Assembly (NCBI GenBank): GCA_035539215.1
Contig: DATLIX010000079.1
Span: 1 to 18,169, forward strand
Direction: 5' to 3'
From: Dongia_B sp035539215
GTDB lineage: Bacteria; Pseudomonadota; Alphaproteobacteria; Dongiales; Dongiaceae
Length of the DNA: 18,169 nucleotides
The position numbers and the translations under genes were made by a program. This document shows positions 14,503 through 18,169 of this stretch, piece after piece (position 1 is the first letter of the stretch; each line of letters starts with the position of its first letter). The notes beneath the pieces are model-generated. The model was not told where the DNA came from. It worked only from the letters and a program-made list of their open reading frames with translations, and ran no database searches.

Positions 14503-14715
14503 TCACTCCGGGAATTTGCCGACGATGGTGAATAGACCAGTTCCCACCAGCAGGGTGACAAAAGAATAGGAATAGAGCGTCAGGGAGACCGGCTGCATCA
14601 GCATCACTACGCCAAGGGCAATGATGATGACCGCGGCCATCTCCCAGGGACCGCGCTTCAGCCACCTTTGCGGCTCGCCACCGCGCTCTACCTGCACTGG
14701 ATCTGTCTGTTTCAC
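14503..14715 (-). CDS. Small two-helix membrane protein of the ABC cluster
   Basis: I do not recognise the family. The 70-residue product has a charged N-terminus (residues 1–23, ending RWLKRGPWE), a first hydrophobic helix at about 24–40 (MAAVIIIALGVVMLM), a short SLTLYSY link and a second at about 49–65 (SFVTLLVGTGLFTIV), ending GKFPE. I take GTG 14715 as start because AGGAGTGG lies five bases upstream. The frame to 14742 is possible but lacks that spacing. It sits ten bases after the second permease and four bases before an ATPase gene, so it is surely co-transcribed. Rhizobial glycerol ABC operons also carry a small membrane protein of unknown role (GlpU), but this sequence does not look like it to me. 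It may stabilise or regulate the permease pair. Confidence 0.72.
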   Translation of the reverse strand: MKQTDPVQVERGGEPQRWLKRGPWEMAAVIIIALGVVMLMQPVSLTLYSYSFVTLLVGTGLFTIVGKFPE

Positions 14716-14725
14716 GGTTCCACTC

Positions 14726-15691
14726 CTATTTCCGGACTGCACCGAAGGTGATACCGCGCAGCAGATGCTTGCGAAGCAGGATGGTGAAAGCGACGATCGG
14801 CACCAGGAACAGCGTGGTGCCGGCGGCGACGGCCGGCCAATCCTGCCCGCCCTCGCCGATGATGGTGGGAATGAACGGTGGCGCGGTCTGGGCCTCCCCC
14901 GATGTCAGCAGCACGGCGAAGGCATATTCGTTCCAGGCAAAGATCAGGCAGAAGATGGCGGTGGCGGCGATGCCGGTGGCAGCCTGCGGCAGCACGACCT
15001 TGTAGAAAGCCTGCAGACGGGTATAGCCGTCGATCATTGCCGCTTCCTCATATTCGCGTGGGATTTCGTCGATGAACCCCTTCAGCAGCCAGACAGCCAG
15101 CGAGACATTGACCGCCGTATAGAGCAGGATCATGCCGATCTTGGTATCCGACAGCCCAAGCTGGCGATACATCAGATAGATAGGAATGGCGACGGCAATC
15201 GGCGGCATCATGCGCGTCGATAGAATGAAGAACAGCAGATCGTCCTTCAGGGGGATGCGGAAGCGCGAGAAGGCATAGGCAGCCAGCGTACCCAGGGCCA
15301 CCGAACAGAAAGTCGAGCCGAACGCGATGATCAGCGAATTGGCAAAGCGCGGCAGGAACTTCGAGGGGCCAGCGATCACCATGTTCCGTGACCGCACCAA
15401 TCTGTCGTACCAGGTATCCGGCGGCGGCAGGCTGGCGATATATTCCGGCGTCTGACGCGATCGCGTCGTGAACAGATTGACGTAACCCTCCGCTGACGGC
15501 GTGAAGAAAACTTTCGGCGGATAGGCGATCGAGTCATCCGGCGTCTTGAAACTGGTCATGATGATCCAGATCAGCGGGATGATGGTCACCAGGGTGTAGA
15601 CGATGACCACGGCGCCGGCGATACGTTTGGTCCAGGCACCCGGCTCGACCACCGAATGCGCGGTTGAGATATGTGCTGTCGCGGCTTTCAT
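14726..15691 (-). CDS. ABC importer permease, MalG-like
   Basis: The 321-residue product is the second membrane subunit of a CUT1-type importer. A first helix (IAGAVVIVYTLVTIIPLIWI) is followed by the TSFKTPDDS motif typical of MalG-like subunits, then a long external loop rich in Pro and Arg, and about five further helices. The cytoplasmic EAA loop, EYEEAAMIDGYTRLQAFYKV, contacts the ATPase. The C-terminus ends GITFGAVRK, similar to MalG-like proteins. The start overlaps the first permease stop as ATGA, and the small membrane protein follows after ten bases. The transport direction is import, because a binding protein is encoded in the same unit. Confidence 0.9.
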   Translation of the reverse strand: MKAATAHISTAHSVVEPGAWTKRIAGAVVIVYTLVTIIPLIWIIMTSFKTPDDSIAYPPKVFFTPSAEGYVNLFTTRSRQTPEYIASLPPPDTWYDRLVRSRNMVIAGPSKFLPRFANSLIIAFGSTFCSVALGTLAAYAFSRFRIPLKDDLLFFILSTRMMPPIAVAIPIYLMYRQLGLSDTKIGMILLYTAVNVSLAVWLLKGFIDEIPREYEEAAMIDGYTRLQAFYKVVLPQAATGIAATAIFCLIFAWNEYAFAVLLTSGEAQTAPPFIPTIIGEGGQDWPAVAAGTTLFLVPIVAFTILLRKHLLRGITFGAVRK

Positions 15692-16650
15692 CGTTGTTTC
15701 ACCCGGTTGAGTGCCTTGACATAGATATTGGCGAGACCGAAGACGGTAACGAAAAGGATGATGGCAAAGGCCGAGGAATAGCCGGTGCGCCAGGCCTCAA
15801 ACGCCTCCCGCTTCAGCGTGATAGAGGCAACTTCCGTGGTCGATCCCGGCCCACCCGAGGTCAGCAGGTTGACCATATCGAACATCTTGAAGTTCTCGAT
15901 GCCGCGAAACAGCACGGCCAGCATGATGAAAGGCGTCGCCATCGGCAGGGTAATCGACCAGAACTGCCGCCATTTTGATGCGCGGTCGACTTCCGCCGCT
16001 TCGTAGATGTAATCGGGAATGGACCGCAATCCGGCAAGGCAGATCAGCATCACATATGGCGTCCACATCCAGACATCGACGATCACCGTCGACCAGGGCG
16101 CCAGCTGGATATCGCCGATCATCTGGAAGGATGACGGATCGACGCCGGTCACCGCCGAGATCATCAGGTTGAAGAGGCCGATCTGCGGCTGATAGAGGAA
16201 TTTCCAGAAATTGCCGACTACCGCCGGCGACAGCATCATCGGCAACAGGATGATCGTCGTCCAGAAACCGTGGCCGCGGAATTTCTTGTCGATGAGATAG
16301 GCCAGTGCGAACCCGAGGACAGTCTCGATCAGGATCGTCCAGATGACGAAATGCGCCGTCACCTGCATCGCCGTCCAGGTATCCGCATCAGTCAGAATGC
16401 GGCGGTAGTTGTTGATACCGACATATTTGAGCGGCGCATTGGGACGATTGGCGAAATAATTAGTGAAGGACAGGTAGATCGTCCAGACCAAGGGGAAGAT
16501 ATTGATCGCCAGAAGCAGCGCGACCGTCGGGCCGACGAACAGCCAGGAGATGGCGCGATCGGATAGCCCCGTGATCCGCCGGGAAACGATTTCCGGCGTT
16601 GCACCCGCTACCCGATCGGCAAGGCCATGCTTGGTCAAAGAATTGCTCAT
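15688..16650 (-). CDS. ABC importer permease, MalF-like
   Basis: The 320-residue product has a cytoplasmic N-terminus, a first helix (WLFVGPTVALLLAINIFPLVW) followed by TIYLSFTNY, and about five more helices including FWTTIILLPMMLSPAVVGNFW. The EAA loop reads YIYEAAEVDRASKWRQFWSI, the normal docking site for the ATPase coupling helix. It pairs with the MalG-like permease gene, whose start overlaps its stop by four bases. AGGA lies about nine bases before ATG 16650. A gap of 114 bases separates it from the binding-protein gene upstream, the longest gap in this cluster. It belongs to the sugar/polyol (CUT1) permease group, with the ligand unknown. Confidence 0.9.
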   Translation of the reverse strand: MSNSLTKHGLADRVAGATPEIVSRRITGLSDRAISWLFVGPTVALLLAINIFPLVWTIYLSFTNYFANRPNAPLKYVGINNYRRILTDADTWTAMQVTAHFVIWTILIETVLGFALAYLIDKKFRGHGFWTTIILLPMMLSPAVVGNFWKFLYQPQIGLFNLMISAVTGVDPSSFQMIGDIQLAPWSTVIVDVWMWTPYVMLICLAGLRSIPDYIYEAAEVDRASKWRQFWSITLPMATPFIMLAVLFRGIENFKMFDMVNLLTSGGPGSTTEVASITLKREAFEAWRTGYSSAFAIILFVTVFGLANIYVKALNRVKQR

Positions 16651-16764
16651 GAAATGCAGTCCTGCAGCAGTCAGTTACAGCTTCGTCACCGGCTCGGCCG
16701 ATCCGCCCCGCGATCACCCCGCGAGGAGATGAATCACGAGACGGAACGATACCGGGGAGATGGA
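16651..16764 (-). promoter_or_regulatory. 114-base gap between binding-protein and permease genes
   Basis: This is the longest gap inside the transport cluster. It contains the octamer TCGCGGGG (minus-strand reading) twice, at 16717–16724 and 16706–16713, spaced 11 bases apart. A GC-rich stretch with CGGCCG follows towards the permease. No clear intrinsic terminator is present. In many importers this gap holds a hairpin that lowers permease expression relative to the binding protein. That role here is an inference. Confidence 0.3.
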
Positions 16765-18090
16765 CTAAAGCTTACCCTCGTCCTGGAAGACCTGCGTCCA
16801 GTCCTTGATCAATGAATCCAGGGCTTCCTTGGCGGTGCCCTTATCGGCCACCACGAAGTCATGCAGACGCTTCTGCATGTCCTGCAGCAGCTGGGCATAG
16901 GACGGCTCGGCCCAGAAATCCTTCACGAAACCCATCGAATCCAGGAATTCCTGGGCGAAAGGCGCGCTCTTCGTAAAGCCGGGATCCTGCAGCACCGACT
17001 TGGCGCAGGAATAGCCACCCAGTGACCACCACTTCTTCTGCACATCGGCGCCAGCGAACCACTTGATGTATTTCAGTGCGTCATCTTTGTTGTCGGAATA
17101 GGAGACAACCGAGATGCCCTGCCCGCCGAGCTGGGTGAAATGCGACGTCTCCGCCGGGTTGGAGAAGAAGCCGATCTTGTCGCCGCCGACATTCGGGTCT
17201 TTATAGAGACCCGGCCAGAAGGCGAACCAGTTCATCATCATCGCGACCTGGCCCGACTTGAAGGCGTCGAGGCCTTCCTGCATATAGGCGTCGGTATAGC
17301 CCGGCGGCGTGCAACATTTGAAGACGCTCTTATACATCTCCAAGCCCTTCACCGCGCCCGCCGAATTGACGAAGCCTTCCATCGAATACGGCTTCTTCGG
17401 ATCTTCATATTGGAAGCCATAATCATAGAGAGCGGCCGTCGCGCCCATGGTAATGCCTTCGGAGCCGCGCTCCGTGAAGATCGACACGCCGTAGCGCTTC
17501 TTGCCGTCGATCTCACGACCCTGGAAGAACTCGGCGATCTGCTTCAGCTCATCCCAGGTCTTCGGAGGTGCCAAATCCCTGCCGGTCTTCTGCTTATAGG
17601 CTTCCTTGATGTCGGCCCGCTCGAACCAGTCCTTGCGATAGACCCAACCCAGGGCATCGCCCATGGCCGGCAAGGCCCAGTAATTCGGCGTGCCCTTCGG
17701 CCACTCTGAATAGCCCAGCACGGTCGCCGGCATGAAATCGTCCATGCTGATGCCTTCCTTCTGGAAGAAATCGTTCAGCTTGACGTAATGGCCGTTTTCC
17801 GCCGCGCCGCCGATCCACTGGCTGTCGCCGATGATCAGATCGCAGAGTTTGCCATGCGAGTTGAGTTCATTGAGAAAGCGATCGGCATAATTCGTCCAGG
17901 GAACGAATTCGAACTTCATCGCAATGCCGGTCTTGGTCGTGAAATCCTTGGATAATTCGACCAAGGCATTGGCTGGATCCCAGGCGGCCCAGCACAAGGT
18001 CAGTTGGCCCGCGGCTTGCGCAGGCTTCATCGGCGTCAGAGCGATCGCAGCAGCAGCGATGGCTCCGGCAAACGCCAGCAATCTTTTCAT
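16765..18090 (-). CDS. Periplasmic solute-binding protein, extracellular family 1
   Basis: The 441-residue product delivers the ligand to the importer. It has a Sec signal peptide (MKRLLAF, a long Ala/Ile core, then PAQA with probable cleavage after residue 26). The mature protein starts AGQLTLCWAAWDPANALVEL, and it has the two-lobe layout of family 1 carbohydrate-binding proteins. Aromatic residues are frequent in the likely cleft segments, for example MMMNWFAFWPGLY. Five cysteines (33, 83, 259, 260, 362) are more than usual. The start is ATG 18090, preceded by GGGAGG with good spacing. The longer frame to 18129 would hide the signal peptide behind 13 extra residues. It is the first gene of the unit, so a promoter should lie upstream. 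Confidence 0.9.
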   Translation of the reverse strand: MKRLLAFAGAIAAAAIALTPMKPAQAAGQLTLCWAAWDPANALVELSKDFTTKTGIAMKFEFVPWTNYADRFLNELNSHGKLCDLIIGDSQWIGGAAENGHYVKLNDFFQKEGISMDDFMPATVLGYSEWPKGTPNYWALPAMGDALGWVYRKDWFERADIKEAYKQKTGRDLAPPKTWDELKQIAEFFQGREIDGKKRYGVSIFTERGSEGITMGATAALYDYGFQYEDPKKPYSMEGFVNSAGAVKGLEMYKSVFKCCTPPGYTDAYMQEGLDAFKSGQVAMMMNWFAFWPGLYKDPNVGGDKIGFFSNPAETSHFTQLGGQGISVVSYSDNKDDALKYIKWFAGADVQKKWWSLGGYSCAKSVLQDPGFTKSAPFAQEFLDSMGFVKDFWAEPSYAQLLQDMQKRLHDFVVADKGTAKEALDSLIKDWTQVFQDEGKL

Positions 18091-18142
18091 CTGGTTTCCT
18101 CCCACAGTTGTCAAAATCGCCGCCGACAATCGACGGCGCGAC

Positions 18143-18162
18143 GGCCGTGTTGGGTCACGGCC
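18143..18162. repeat. Inverted repeat upstream of the binding-protein gene
   Basis: GGCCGTG at 18143–18149 and CACGGCC at 18156–18162 form a perfect 7-base inverted repeat with a 6-base centre. It lies about 53–72 bases before ATG 18090, where the promoter of the cluster should be. It could be an operator or the terminator hairpin of a gene beyond the window edge. A weaker pair, CGCCG at 18121–18125 and CGGCG at 18134–18138, lies closer to the gene. Confidence 0.4.
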
Positions 18163-18169
18163 ACTTCAA

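Noticed and set aside
12386..18090. Assigning the importer as the rhizobial glycerol system GlpSTPQUV
   Set aside because: The gene content is similar in outline (two ATPases, two permeases, a small membrane protein, a binding protein). However, the order differs, no glpD is present, and the small protein and binding protein do not look like GlpU and GlpV as I know them.
1..18169. Mobile elements, CRISPR arrays, tRNA or rRNA genes
   Set aside because: No transposase or integrase motifs, no regularly spaced repeats, and no cloverleaf or rRNA-like stretches were seen on either strand.

Overview
The window reads as the chromosome of an alphaproteobacterium. It has the flagellin–flbT–flaF gene order, which is specific to that class, GC-rich codon use throughout, and alphaproteobacterial-looking metabolic genes. 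Its content would suit the Rhodospirillales, but this cannot be fixed from one window. I see no tRNA, rRNA, insertion sequence, integrase, CRISPR array or other sign of mobility. Coding density is very high: no gap exceeds about 155 bases.

Region 1 (1–2690, + strand) is the tail of a flagellar locus. It holds the last 23 codons of a flagellin, a strong hairpin, flbT, flaF, an unrecognised Ser/Thr-rich protein with a PPC-like beta domain, and a GT-A glycosyltransferase 14 bases after it. The last two look like an accessory pair, possibly an exported flagellum-associated protein and an enzyme that glycosylates it or flagellin.

Region 2 (2721–7108) holds ordinary chromosomal genes. A DUF2332 protein lies on the minus strand, facing region 1 across a short symmetric hairpin. 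On the plus strand follow an M24 (Xaa-Pro/creatinase-type) metallopeptidase, the transcript-cleavage factor GreB and a DadA/PuuB-type FAD amine oxidase, with gaps of 25 and 18 bases.

Region 3 (7105–18090, minus strand) is the most interesting part. Thirteen genes in one direction form one apparent unit, with several overlaps and no gap above about 115 bases. In transcription order they are: a periplasmic solute-binding protein, two MalF/MalG-type permeases, a 70-residue two-helix membrane protein, two different ATPases, DhaL, a stand-alone DhaM EIIA domain, HPr, enzyme I, a helix-turn-helix-like protein, DhaK and an AlaX-type tRNA-editing protein. Together they suggest that a small polyol or ketose enters through the ABC importer. 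Its dihydroxyacetone-like form would then be phosphorylated inside the cell by DhaK–DhaL, with phosphate from PEP passing enzyme I → HPr → DhaM. The phosphorelay that E. coli fuses into one DhaM polypeptide is here three genes, and no PTS membrane permease is present. The actual substrate is unknown.

Gene functions were assigned by reading motifs in the translations; no database search was possible. Start sites were moved downstream of the longest reading frame for flaF, greB, the helix-turn-helix-like gene, enzyme I, both ATPase genes, the small membrane protein and the binding protein, using ribosome-binding sites, gene overlaps and family N-termini.
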